From: Roseibacillus sp.
Lineage (GTDB): Bacteria; Verrucomicrobiota; Verrucomicrobiia; Verrucomicrobiales; Akkermansiaceae
Length of the DNA: 64,000 nucleotides
Assembly: GCA_029242545.1 (NCBI GenBank)
Contig: JAQWTV010000110.1
Span: 50,731-114,730 of the forward strand
Reading direction: 5' to 3'
Positions 44,973-52,478 of the stretch are shown one piece after another. The notes under the pieces were generated by a model. It was not told where the DNA came from, searched no databases, and saw nothing but the letters and a program-made list of their open reading frames with translations. Position numbers and translations under genes: made by a program. Within the stretch, counting starts at the first letter, position 1; each line of letters begins with the position of its first letter.

Positions 44973-45698
44973 CTACCGGGTGGTTGCCTCGGAACGGAGT
45001 TCTTTAGCACACCGCTTTAAAAGCTCTCTGGCATCCCATTGATCAACTCGGCCATCCCCTACCACAAGAACATCGTTATCAATAACGATGGCGTCGCATC
45101 CTCCCGCAGCTGCGATTCTCCTTATCTGCCCATCTCGGTCCTCGAAGGCCGGGTGCATCGCGATCTCGGCCTCGAAACCGGCAGTCACAATCTGAGCCGC
45201 GATCTTTCCCTCGGCCGCAGTCCCCGAAACCCTCGCATCCGTCGAGCCTTCGCTTGCGCTCTGTTCAATATGTCCCCACTCGTCGAGCCATGACCCAGCC
45301 CCTCTGGCAATCAGGTCGACCGCAGGCACTACGGCGTCACCGAATAACGAAGCAATGCGTGCAAGAATCTCAAGGTTCCTTGGAGTTTCTCTCGGCTGGA
45401 TTGAAATTCCAAAACCGTAATCAGCGAAATCGAATTCAAAGGCAGGAGGACGATTAGCTCCTGGGGAAAAGAGATAAACCGACTCTAACCGTTCTGGACA
45501 CAAGACCAACCCACTCTCCGCATCACGGATCATCCGGGAACTCCTCCCTCGCTCGCTGGTAAAGACTCCGAAATTTGTTTCTCGGACAAAGGACAACCCT
45601 CTACTCCGAACGACGAGATGCATGGGATCGAAGTGCAGAAACTGATTGAGAAGGGCCTCGTGGCAATTTTTGAGGCGAAGCGGCTGATCCATATCCAA
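44973..45698 (-). CDS. Cytoplasmic protein of unknown function
   Basis: 241 aa, no signal peptide or membrane segment. I do not recognise the family. Notable stretches: CHEALLNQFLHFDPMHLVVR, FSPGANRPPAFEFDFADYGF, ISIQPRETPRNLEILARIAS and a final VIDNDVLVVGDGRVDQWDA. Start ATG 45698 (or Met3). It ends tail-to-tail with the iron ABC ATPase, which by position alone hints at an iron or heme link. Confidence 0.8.
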   Translation of the reverse strand: MDMDQPLRLKNCHEALLNQFLHFDPMHLVVRSRGLSFVRETNFGVFTSERGRSSRMIRDAESGLVLCPERLESVYLFSPGANRPPAFEFDFADYGFGISIQPRETPRNLEILARIASLFGDAVVPAVDLIARGAGSWLDEWGHIEQSASEGSTDARVSGTAAEGKIAAQIVTAGFEAEIAMHPAFEDRDGQIRRIAAAGGCDAIVIDNDVLVVGDGRVDQWDARELLKRCAKELRSEATTR

Positions 45699-45817
45699 GT
45701 TTTACCGTAAGCACCTTGGATCTGGCTAAACGACAACTGACTAAATATTAACGATCGCTTTCCCCTGCTTCCGGGGCGGACAATTCATCATTAAGTCTTC
45801 TCTATCAACCATCATCC

Positions 45818-45830
45818 GGTGGGCTCCACC
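45818..45830 (-). terminator. Hairpin after the second propeller gene
   Basis: GGTGG-gct-CCACC, 16 bp beyond the propeller stop on the minus strand. The 5-bp stem has a tight loop and no T-run, so it is a weak candidate. Confidence 0.25.
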
Positions 45831-45845
45831 AAAACGCGGTCCGAT

Positions 45846-47105
45846 TTATGGGCCTACCGCGATCAGCTCCCTCCCGACCCTTAAAACGAATCGATTGCCG
45901 GCTACTGCAAAACCATAGACCTTGTCATCCTCCGCCACTCGAATTGAATTTTCCGATAGAATCTGGGGTTGATCACCTTCTGCGGCCAGCACCACTGCTT
46001 TGCCATTCTTGCAGAAAAAGTAGATCCGCTCTCCTGCTGCGACAGGAGACGCCCAACAGCCATCCGGAAGCCGATACTCCCAGCGCTGTTTACCGTCAGA
46101 GATGGTCTGCGCCTGCAGGGTTCCCGCTCTGTTAATGAAATAGACCACCCCACGGTGCAGCAGCGGCGAACTGAAACTGGACGTGGCCGATTCAGCCCGC
46201 CAAGCGATATGAGTTTTAGCGATGTCACCCTCTCCACCTAGCTTCACCGCGAGGCATTGCCGCGGACTCGATGAACCAATCACGACAATGTTTCCATCGC
46301 TACTGGGAGACGCGACGGTATTTCTCGTAATATTCTCTAACCACCATATCCGCTTGCCATCTTTGAGGTCGTATCCCTCCAGTGCTCCATTAGAACTGAT
46401 CACCACCTGCGCCTCCTCGCCACGGTCGAGATAAAGCGGTGTTGTCCAGGAGACTCTGGACTCCCGCTCTGCTTTCCACACGGTCTTGCCGGTTTTCCGG
46501 TCAACGCAAAGAAGGTAGGACGGCCCGTCGTGATCGATAAGGAGAAGGAGTCGCTCTGGAGCTCCCACCAGCGAAGATCCTACCCCATGCCCTCCCTCGA
46601 ACTTTCCAAACTCCTTGGTAAGCTTCCGGCTCCACTGCTCTTTGCCCTCATGATCGAAGGCAACCAAATCTCCACTCTCGAAGAAACAATACACCCCAAG
46701 GGGGCCCGCTACAGGAGTAGGAGCCCCCTGTGAAATCATCTTAGTAACCTTCTCGACTTTCTCGGAGGCCTCAATCTGTTGCCGCCAAAGGCGCTTCCCT
46801 GAAATGAGATGAAAACACTCAAGAAAAAGATGCTCCTTACTTTCGCCCCCCGTGCTGGTGACATAAACCTGTTCTCCCCATGTCACCGGACTTGACTGGC
46901 CGAATCCTTCCAGAGGCGCACGCCAGGCAACGCCTTCCTGCTCACTCCACTTGAGAGGTAATTTCTCATCGAGTGTGATGCTGTTGCCCTGGCCCCGGAA
47001 CCCAGGCCATGAGCTCACGCCCTCACCCAGGGCCGGGCTGGCCTCGGAGAGTCCACTGCAAAGAACGCCGAAGACCAAAAGAGAAAGGACAGTGATAGTG
47101 CGCAT
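45846..47105 (-). CDS. Secreted PQQ-like beta-propeller protein
   Basis: 419 aa with a signal peptide (MRTITVLSLLVFGVLCSG, cleavage after EA) and the mature opening SSWPGFRGQGNSITLDE of PQQ-like propellers. Blade repeats include LFLECFHLISGKRLWRQQ, LVAFDHEGKEQWSRKL, LLCVDRKTGKTVWKA, LEGYDLKDGKRIWWL and AQTISDGKQRWEYRLP. No catalytic PQQ-dehydrogenase residues are evident; a binding or scaffold role is more likely. It resembles the protein at 1529-2797 in layout, but the two are clearly diverged. Confidence 0.93.
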   Translation of the reverse strand: MRTITVLSLLVFGVLCSGLSEASPALGEGVSSWPGFRGQGNSITLDEKLPLKWSEQEGVAWRAPLEGFGQSSPVTWGEQVYVTSTGGESKEHLFLECFHLISGKRLWRQQIEASEKVEKVTKMISQGAPTPVAGPLGVYCFFESGDLVAFDHEGKEQWSRKLTKEFGKFEGGHGVGSSLVGAPERLLLLIDHDGPSYLLCVDRKTGKTVWKAERESRVSWTTPLYLDRGEEAQVVISSNGALEGYDLKDGKRIWWLENITRNTVASPSSDGNIVVIGSSSPRQCLAVKLGGEGDIAKTHIAWRAESATSSFSSPLLHRGVVYFINRAGTLQAQTISDGKQRWEYRLPDGCWASPVAAGERIYFFCKNGKAVVLAAEGDQPQILSENSIRVAEDDKVYGFAVAGNRFVLRVGRELIAVGP

Positions 47106-47183
47106 GGCTCGATGGTTTTCTACTATACTTGCCGATGTCCAGCGTATCTTTCGGGCATCATCTCAGTAAATCCCGCAGAGTAT

Positions 47184-48008
47184 TTATCCCCCTGATCCTG
47201 CTCGCTTCGCCATCGAGGTCCAGAGCTCGTAGAGGTCATCACCCTCCTGCGAGACAGAAAGCAGAAGGTCTCCATAGGAGTGATAGCAATCGATGACCGA
47301 GCAACGAGCTTCCTCAACTGTATCAATCCGTGCCACGGCACGGAAGAACTCGGACAAGTCAAGGGTGAGACTCGAGCGGGAAGCCCCCAGGGTCATCTTT
47401 CCGTCCTCCTGTTCGTGATTAAGCGGATAAAAGCGGGTGCTGAAGCAAAAGAGCTCTCCCTCAAGGTCGATCCGGAGCCCCTTCTCGCTCGAACCGGCTA
47501 CCGATAAAAGGTGGTAGAGCGGATGCCCCTCTCCCTCCAGTTGGGTCTTACGACGTCGTTCGCTGCAGCAATCACAGAGCTTTCGGAATTTTCGCTCAAT
47601 CCCATCCGCAACGTCCCCCAGCAGATGAACACGTGCCACGTTGCGCGAGAGCTCCGAAATAGCCTCCTCTGCCCACGCTGGGGCGTCCACAAGAACCTGC
47701 TCATTGTGACGGGATGAGGTGAGAGAGACTCTCACCATGCCTGCATGAACAGGGTGACGCCAAACCATCACACTCCCAATCTCAAAATCACTCAGCGTCA
47801 GGCCGAGCTCCGGAAAGCTAAGCCCTGATTCAGGCGAGAGCACCATGGGGCTCCTGCTAAGCCAAGTGTAGGCCATTTCAACATTAACGACCTGTATCCA
47901 GCAGAAAGGTAGTTTCTCAAAAAAATCAACAAATCCACCGAGCTCGGGAGGCAATTCCCAGACCTCATTGGACAAAGCGCCAGTGATACTGTTGGCGTCA
48001 GGATGCAC
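47184..48008 (-). CDS. Protein of unknown function
   Basis: 274 aa. The frame opens after an in-frame stop with GTG at 48008; the next ATG (47876) would remove 44 residues, so the start is uncertain. No signal peptide or membrane segment. The sequence has a Cys cluster in the middle (KLCDCCSERRRK) and segments VWRHPVHAGMVRVSL and YHSYGDLLLSVSQEGDDLY. I do not recognise the family. It lies between the second propeller and a PEP-CTERM gene, all on the minus strand. Confidence 0.75.
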   Translation of the reverse strand: MHPDANSITGALSNEVWELPPELGGFVDFFEKLPFCWIQVVNVEMAYTWLSRSPMVLSPESGLSFPELGLTLSDFEIGSVMVWRHPVHAGMVRVSLTSSRHNEQVLVDAPAWAEEAISELSRNVARVHLLGDVADGIERKFRKLCDCCSERRRKTQLEGEGHPLYHLLSVAGSSEKGLRIDLEGELFCFSTRFYPLNHEQEDGKMTLGASRSSLTLDLSEFFRAVARIDTVEEARCSVIDCYHSYGDLLLSVSQEGDDLYELWTSMAKRAGSGG

Positions 48009-48022
48009 AACCTACACAGCAA

Positions 48023-48045
48023 AGCACCAACTCTTCTTTGGTGCT
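48023..48045 (-). terminator. Stem-loop after the PEP-CTERM gene
   Basis: AGCACCAA (48023-48030) and TTGGTGCT (48038-48045) form a perfect 8-bp stem with a 7-nt loop, about 50 bp past the PEP-CTERM stop on the minus strand and followed there by a T-rich TTTGCTGTGT. A reasonable intrinsic terminator. It also lies 15 bp before the start of the next unknown gene. Confidence 0.5.
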
Positions 48046-48093
48046 AGCGGTCTCTTGCCCCGTTATGATGCCCGATGAGCCTCCTCTAATAAC

Positions 48094-48720
48094 TCAGCAA
48101 CTTCGGGGACGGCGCCTCAGCCCAAGCATGAACCCAAATCCCAGCGCGAGAAGCCCGAGAGAGGAAGGCTCCGGCACTACTTCGAAAGCCAGTGAATATT
48201 CAACGATCGTAGGGTTAGTCTCCTGGAGCCAGAAGGCGTGTTCACCAGGACTGAGAGAATTCTGGCTTCCATCTCCGAAAATATCCTGTCTCAGGCCTGG
48301 AAGAAGATTTCCCGCGTCGGCGGCAAAAATGACGTAACCGTCAATATCTCCAAAACCCTGTCCCGCAAACTCCGCACCTGCCCCGTAGGCAAGAAAAGAT
48401 CCCCCTCCGGGGTTTCCATCGCCAGAGAAAAAGAAGCTCTCCACCGTAATGGCCACGACTTCAAGGCCATCCGGTACAATAACAGTCAGATAATCAGCAT
48501 CACTTCCGTTGGTCGCACCAAGGTCTCCAGTCTGCCCCATTCGGCCCGCAACGGTATTTTCTCCCAGCGTGACTGTCAGGAACTGGGGAGCGCCGGATTC
48601 ACCGGGAAGGTCTCCATCTGACGCCTCTGACCACAGGACAGCCCCATCGATCCTAAGGGAGGCCAGCCAAAAGAGGCCGAGGGCCGTCAAAGAGCGTGAA
48701 AAATGTAACTTGGTTAACAT
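48094..48720 (-). CDS. PEP-CTERM sorting-domain protein
   Basis: The frame opens at 48759, but ATG 48720 gives a clean signal peptide (MLTKLHFSRSLTALGLFWLA), 208 aa. The C-terminus is a PEP-CTERM signal: VPEPSSLGLLALGFGFMLGL followed by an Arg cluster. The body (VTLGENTVAGRMGQTGDLGA, VAITVESFFFSGDGNPGGGS) is of unknown function. No exosortase gene is in the window. It is preceded by the di-heme oxidoreductase gene on the same strand. Confidence 0.88.
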   Translation of the reverse strand: MLTKLHFSRSLTALGLFWLASLRIDGAVLWSEASDGDLPGESGAPQFLTVTLGENTVAGRMGQTGDLGATNGSDADYLTVIVPDGLEVVAITVESFFFSGDGNPGGGSFLAYGAGAEFAGQGFGDIDGYVIFAADAGNLLPGLRQDIFGDGSQNSLSPGEHAFWLQETNPTIVEYSLAFEVVPEPSSLGLLALGFGFMLGLRRRPRSC

Positions 48721-48811
48721 GATCTTTCCGAACAGGAAGCCTGCTTGTGAAGCTCCCACATCTTAACAGAATTTGGCCCTCAGAGCTAACGCTTTCTTGC
48801 CACCACTTCAC

Positions 48812-50191
48812 CTAAAGGCTTCGGAGGAAGGACAGCAAAGCCGAACGTTCTTTGCTGGTCGAATTTAGAAAAAGCTCTCTCGATTTTTCTGCCTCTCCGC
48901 CGTGCCAAAGGATCGCCTCGGTGAGATCGCGAGCGCGTCCATCGTGAAGAAGCATGGTATGACCGTTAACTCTCTCCTGAAGACCAACACCCCAGAGCGG
49001 CGGAGTGCGCCACTCTTGGCCGTTCGCTTCAAAATCTTCCCGGCCGTCGGCTAAACCCTCTCCCATATCATGAAGCAGGAGATCCGTGTAGGGGCGGATA
49101 GTTTGGCTGCGCAATTCAGCGAGTGGGTAGTCATTACCGGTCCTCAGCTCCGGAGTATGACAGGAGGCGCAGTTCATTCTGGCGAAAAGGCTCTGACCCT
49201 GCCTCACCACCGGATCGTCGACATCACGGCGCGCCGGAGGCGCGAGGGTTTCGAGGTAAGCGGTCACTCGTTGTAGGATCTTCGCGCTGAGTTCCGGGTT
49301 CTGGTCCTCGGACTGCTCCCCGAAGTTATGAAGTTCGGCGTAGCTCGCCGTGTGGTTTTCCTTGGGAAACAAGGGAGAGGTTATCCCAAGATCACCCACA
49401 AAAGCCCCTGCAGTCTGCTGACGCAGAGAGGGCTGGTTGGCCTTCCATCCAAAGCGACCGGGAACCAGTCGCTGGCCTTCATAGTCCCAGACCATGTTCA
49501 ACTTTCCCGAGATTCCATCACCATCACGATCACTCGGATCTTCCAGGGCTCTCAGGGTATCATCCTCCACCGCCGCAAGCAGCCCCAGCCCATGAACCGC
49601 AGGAGCGACCCGGGGACTGAACCTCGTTTTCGAACTAAGAGGACCTGCTCCAAGGTCAACGATCTTGTAAGTCGGCCGTCTCAGGCTGAACCACTCCCCA
49701 TCAGGATATGTGCCGTCCACCTCTTCATAGCTGACGCGCACATGCCCCTCAGCCTTGAGCCCAGGTAGGGCCCGCTCGCTCACCTGCAATCCGTAGGAGG
49801 GGTCCGGAACTGGGCCCCCAGTGGCCAAACGGCCTGGGAGACTGATGCGCATGACGAGGCCGAGGGCTATCTCCCCCTTCCCCGGCGGTTCGGCCCGTCC
49901 GTCTCGAACGTGGCACGCAGAGCAGGAACGGGCATTAAACAGATGTCCAAGACCGTCCCGGGACGTTGTGGAGGCCGGGGATGCGACCCAATTCTGATTG
50001 AAGAAAGAGTTCCCAACCGTGTGCTGGCGGCGTGTCAGCCGGCTGATGTTGGCAAGCGGCCGGGCAAAGGCCTTGTCGTTAGTAACAAAAACAGTGGTTT
50101 CACCGCCGCTCAGACGATCGTCGCTCCACGCTATCGAGGCTGTCACCAGCCAAGTCAGTGCATAAAAGCTCGACCGTCTCGCATATCTCAT
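48812..50191 (-). CDS. Di-heme oxidoreductase family (DUF1111-type) cytochrome c protein
   Basis: 459 aa with a signal peptide (cleavage after ASIAWS). Two heme-c motifs are visible: CSACH (90-94) and CASCH (341-345). Typical family segments are SRDGLGHLFNARSC, DRDGDGISGKLNMV, FGWKANQPSLRQQ, IRPYTDLLLHDMGEGLADG and RTPPLWGVGL. Probably a periplasmic electron-transfer protein. It starts inside the imelysin stop (4-bp overlap), forming a two-gene operon; imelysin plus a two-heme oxidoreductase is a recurring iron-linked pair. Confidence 0.93.
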   Translation of the reverse strand: MRYARRSSFYALTWLVTASIAWSDDRLSGGETTVFVTNDKAFARPLANISRLTRRQHTVGNSFFNQNWVASPASTTSRDGLGHLFNARSCSACHVRDGRAEPPGKGEIALGLVMRISLPGRLATGGPVPDPSYGLQVSERALPGLKAEGHVRVSYEEVDGTYPDGEWFSLRRPTYKIVDLGAGPLSSKTRFSPRVAPAVHGLGLLAAVEDDTLRALEDPSDRDGDGISGKLNMVWDYEGQRLVPGRFGWKANQPSLRQQTAGAFVGDLGITSPLFPKENHTASYAELHNFGEQSEDQNPELSAKILQRVTAYLETLAPPARRDVDDPVVRQGQSLFARMNCASCHTPELRTGNDYPLAELRSQTIRPYTDLLLHDMGEGLADGREDFEANGQEWRTPPLWGVGLQERVNGHTMLLHDGRARDLTEAILWHGGEAEKSRELFLNSTSKERSALLSFLRSL

Positions 50192-51396
50192 TCTTCTTCT
50201 TCGCTAATGGGCACACCAAAGCCCATCTCCTTAGCCAAGGCAACGAGAAGTTCGGCCTGGTCTTCGAGTGTCTCAATCGTGTGGAGGATTGCCATCCGTC
50301 CGGGCGCAGTATCCTCTCCCAGTATTGCTTGGTCGAATGGAACTGGAATTGCCTTCGCGGCAGCAACTGACTCTTCGATCTTCGATCCCAGCTGCCCCGC
50401 CAGATCAGGCTTGAGACCCTGAGCAAGAACCTGCAGTCCTGGCCCGCTCAGGCCCCCATAAGAACCGGTCCAGACGTTGTGGATCCCGGTGAGGTCGTAG
50501 ACCATGTCATTATGAGTCGTATCCGAAAAACATGAGTGTTCGTCTTCCTGCGCCTTGGTGTCATACGCTACGTTCAAGCGTTCAGCGGCCATTTCGAACC
50601 CACTCAGCATTGACATTCCGGTCATTATTTTTTCGAGGGCCTTACTGCTCGGCAGCTTCAGGAACTCTGCTCGATAGTTGTCATTTCCGGGCAGCCATTC
50701 AGCAACAAGCCCTTCCAGCTTTTCTACTACAAGATTGGTGACAGCACGCAGATAGTCACCGCGCCTGCTGGCGTTGTCCGCCGTTGTGTAGTCGGTGTGA
50801 ACGCGGTTCCCAGGCCCCTCCGCTGAGAGGTCCTGTCCCCAGAGGAGGAATTCGATGGCATGATAGCCGCAACTGATGTTCGCCTCTCCGGCCTTTTCGT
50901 TCAAGGACTCTATCAAGGCGGCGTCAATCTTCGGGAACTCACCCACATTGTTCACCAGTCCTGAACTGGCGTTCCCCTCCACGTAGTCAATGTAAGCCTC
51001 ATCCATCGGCCATGCATTCAGGAGTCCCTCCGGTCCATCCTCGTCATCAATGGGGCCCTCGTAAAATCGAAAGACTTCCGTCTGCAGGTAAGGCAGTCGC
51101 GCTGCCGTCCAGGAGTCCCGGGCCTTCTGCATGAGTTCCGCTGTAGGCTCGGCAAGGAAAGCATTGACGGCACCCTGCATCGTCTTCGCGTGGGCGAAAG
51201 CGTCGAGGTAGGTCGCGGAAACGAGCTTCGTGTAATGCTCAACAACCTCGGCTTCCGCAGCTCCTTTTTCCTTCAACGGAGTTTTTTCATTGGCCGCAGC
51301 CTGCGCAGCCTGATCACCGGATCCCGATTCACTTTTTTTGCAGGACACAAGGGCAACCGCCATGGCGATAAGCAGGGGGAGTAACGTTCGATTCAT
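50188..51396 (-). CDS. Imelysin-family lipoprotein (iron-regulated protein A type)
   Basis: 402 aa. A lipoprotein signal with lipobox ALVSC puts the lipid-anchored Cys at 19, followed by a KKSESGSGD linker. The imelysin domain shows the signature GYHAIEFLLWGQDL (GxHxxE motif), FRFYEGPIDDEDGPEGLLNA and the late SCFSDTTHNDMVYDLTGI. Imelysin domains are related to EfeO and are proposed to act in periplasmic iron handling; protease activity is disputed. It overlaps the di-heme oxidoreductase gene by 4 bp. Confidence 0.94.
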   Translation of the reverse strand: MNRTLLPLLIAMAVALVSCKKSESGSGDQAAQAAANEKTPLKEKGAAEAEVVEHYTKLVSATYLDAFAHAKTMQGAVNAFLAEPTAELMQKARDSWTAARLPYLQTEVFRFYEGPIDDEDGPEGLLNAWPMDEAYIDYVEGNASSGLVNNVGEFPKIDAALIESLNEKAGEANISCGYHAIEFLLWGQDLSAEGPGNRVHTDYTTADNASRRGDYLRAVTNLVVEKLEGLVAEWLPGNDNYRAEFLKLPSSKALEKIMTGMSMLSGFEMAAERLNVAYDTKAQEDEHSCFSDTTHNDMVYDLTGIHNVWTGSYGGLSGPGLQVLAQGLKPDLAGQLGSKIEESVAAAKAIPVPFDQAILGEDTAPGRMAILHTIETLEDQAELLVALAKEMGFGVPISEEEE

Positions 51397-51563
51397 AGGG
51401 TAATAATGACATACTTTAGCCTCCCGTCTGCTCCCCAGTTGTACAGGTTTAGCGCGAAATTGTCTTTATACCTTTCGGAGCTACAGAGGGAAATCGATAC
51501 AAAAAGCGACAAACTTCAGTGTTTGACCGAATAATCAATGGTTGGTACACGTATAACACATAA

Positions 51564-51585
51564 GGCGGACAGCAAAAGCTCCGCC
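51564..51585 (+). promoter_or_regulatory. 5'-leader hairpin of the YHS-like gene
   Basis: GGCGGA (51564-51569) and TCCGCC (51580-51585) pair with a 10-nt loop, 24 bp before the ATG at 51610. It may affect translation of the downstream gene. The 10-mer TTGACCGAAT occurs exactly at 51523 and 51602, flanking it. Confidence 0.3.
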
Positions 51586-51609
51586 ACATAAACCTCAATC
51601 CTTGACCGA

Positions 51610-52110
51610 ATGATGAAAGAAAAGTTCCTCAGCCTATTTGCCCTTATGTCCCTCGGCCTCAGCCCTCTGGCCCTTGCGGACAACAAGCTGTGTCCGATTA
51701 TGATCGAAGATGAGACCGACGAGGAAGAGGTCGTCGAATTCGAGGGGAAGAAAGTGCTCTTCTGCTGCGGGACCTGCCTCAAACTTTGGAATCAGTCTCC
51801 CAAATACTACATCAAGGTGATGGGTGAGCTTCTTCCTCAGTTCAAGGGCATGGAGAAAGAGCTCGGCCTGGACGACATCAAAGTCCTCCCGCAAAAGTTC
51901 TGCCCGGTTTACCCGGATCGGATCGTCACCCCTGAATCTCCAAGCGTCGACGTCCAGGGAGAGAAGGTTTACCTCTTCAGCAAGGCCGCAGTTCGTCGCT
52001 GGAGCCGGAAGCCGGAAGACTCCCTGAAGAAAGCCCTGGCTGCCGGGTTGCTTCCTCAAATCGAAGGCAACGCCAAGGTCCCGGGCAAGACTAACGAAGT
52101 CTCCAAGTAG
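51610..52110 (+). CDS. Secreted protein with two YHS/TRASH-like units
   Basis: 166 aa with a signal peptide (KEKFLSLFALMSLGLSPLAL, cleavage after ALA). The first unit has CPIM (Cys28) and FCCGTCLKLW (Cys52, 53, 56), a YHS/TRASH-like metal-binding pattern. The second unit repeats the layout: CPVYPDRIV (Cys98), EKVYLFSKAAVRRW, AGLLPQIEG, paralleling GKKVLFCCGTCLKLW and GELLPQFKG, but the Cys pair is lost. This suggests a tandem duplication with a degenerate second site. A heavy-metal or copper-binding role is inferred. Divergent from the imelysin operon. Confidence 0.88.
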   Translation: MMKEKFLSLFALMSLGLSPLALADNKLCPIMIEDETDEEEVVEFEGKKVLFCCGTCLKLWNQSPKYYIKVMGELLPQFKGMEKELGLDDIKVLPQKFCPVYPDRIVTPESPSVDVQGEKVYLFSKAAVRRWSRKPEDSLKKALAAGLLPQIEGNAKVPGKTNEVSK

Positions 52111-52478
52111 ACTCGAACCCCCTTAATTTCCGTCACTCCTACCCGGAGCCCAAGGACAACTGGGAGTCAAACAATCCCAAGTCGCCGGCAGCATCAAGGT
52201 GCCCTCCGGTGATAGGGTTGTCCCGCACCGAAAGGCTCCGGTTGAGTGACGTAAGACACGAGACCGGGAGCCATTAATCGCACCACTAGCTCCCTGGTCG
52301 CATATCATTCAGCAGGCCTGCCTCTGAAAACCCATCATGCCGGAACCGGCGGCACACCCTAGGAGCTCCCTGCAACCAGATCGTGAGGTCAGCCGGGCCC
52401 CGGGGCTACCTAGCAGTAGCTCTTGATACATTCGGGATTGCCCCGGCGACAGAGCTCCATCCAGCGAGTGCGAAGAGA
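52111..52478. other. Structured intergenic region before the molybdopterin oxidoreductase
   Basis: 368 bp with no credible gene; the frame of the next gene stays open to an ATG at 52383, but that segment looks non-coding. Several inverted repeats occur, the strongest at 52262-52299. Neither a Moco nor a B12 riboswitch could be recognised from the motifs I know, but a structured leader is possible. Confidence 0.4.
52262..52299 (+). promoter_or_regulatory. Long hairpin in the leader of the molybdopterin oxidoreductase gene
   Basis: GACCGGGAGC (52262-52271) pairs with GCTCCCTGGTC (52289-52299): ten pairs with a single bulge and a 17-nt loop, about 180 bp before the preferred start. No T-run follows directly, so attenuation or RNA folding are more likely than simple termination. 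Confidence 0.35.

Noticed and set aside
51523..51611. Exact direct repeat TTGACCGAAT (51523 and 51602)
   Set aside because: Only 10 bp, the second copy overlaps the start codon of the YHS-like gene, and no promoter spacing fits; likely chance.
52111..52478. Cobalamin or molybdenum-cofactor riboswitch
   Set aside because: A GGTGCC...GATAGGG stretch recalls a B12 leader, but the B12 box is absent; the Moco motif could not be aligned.
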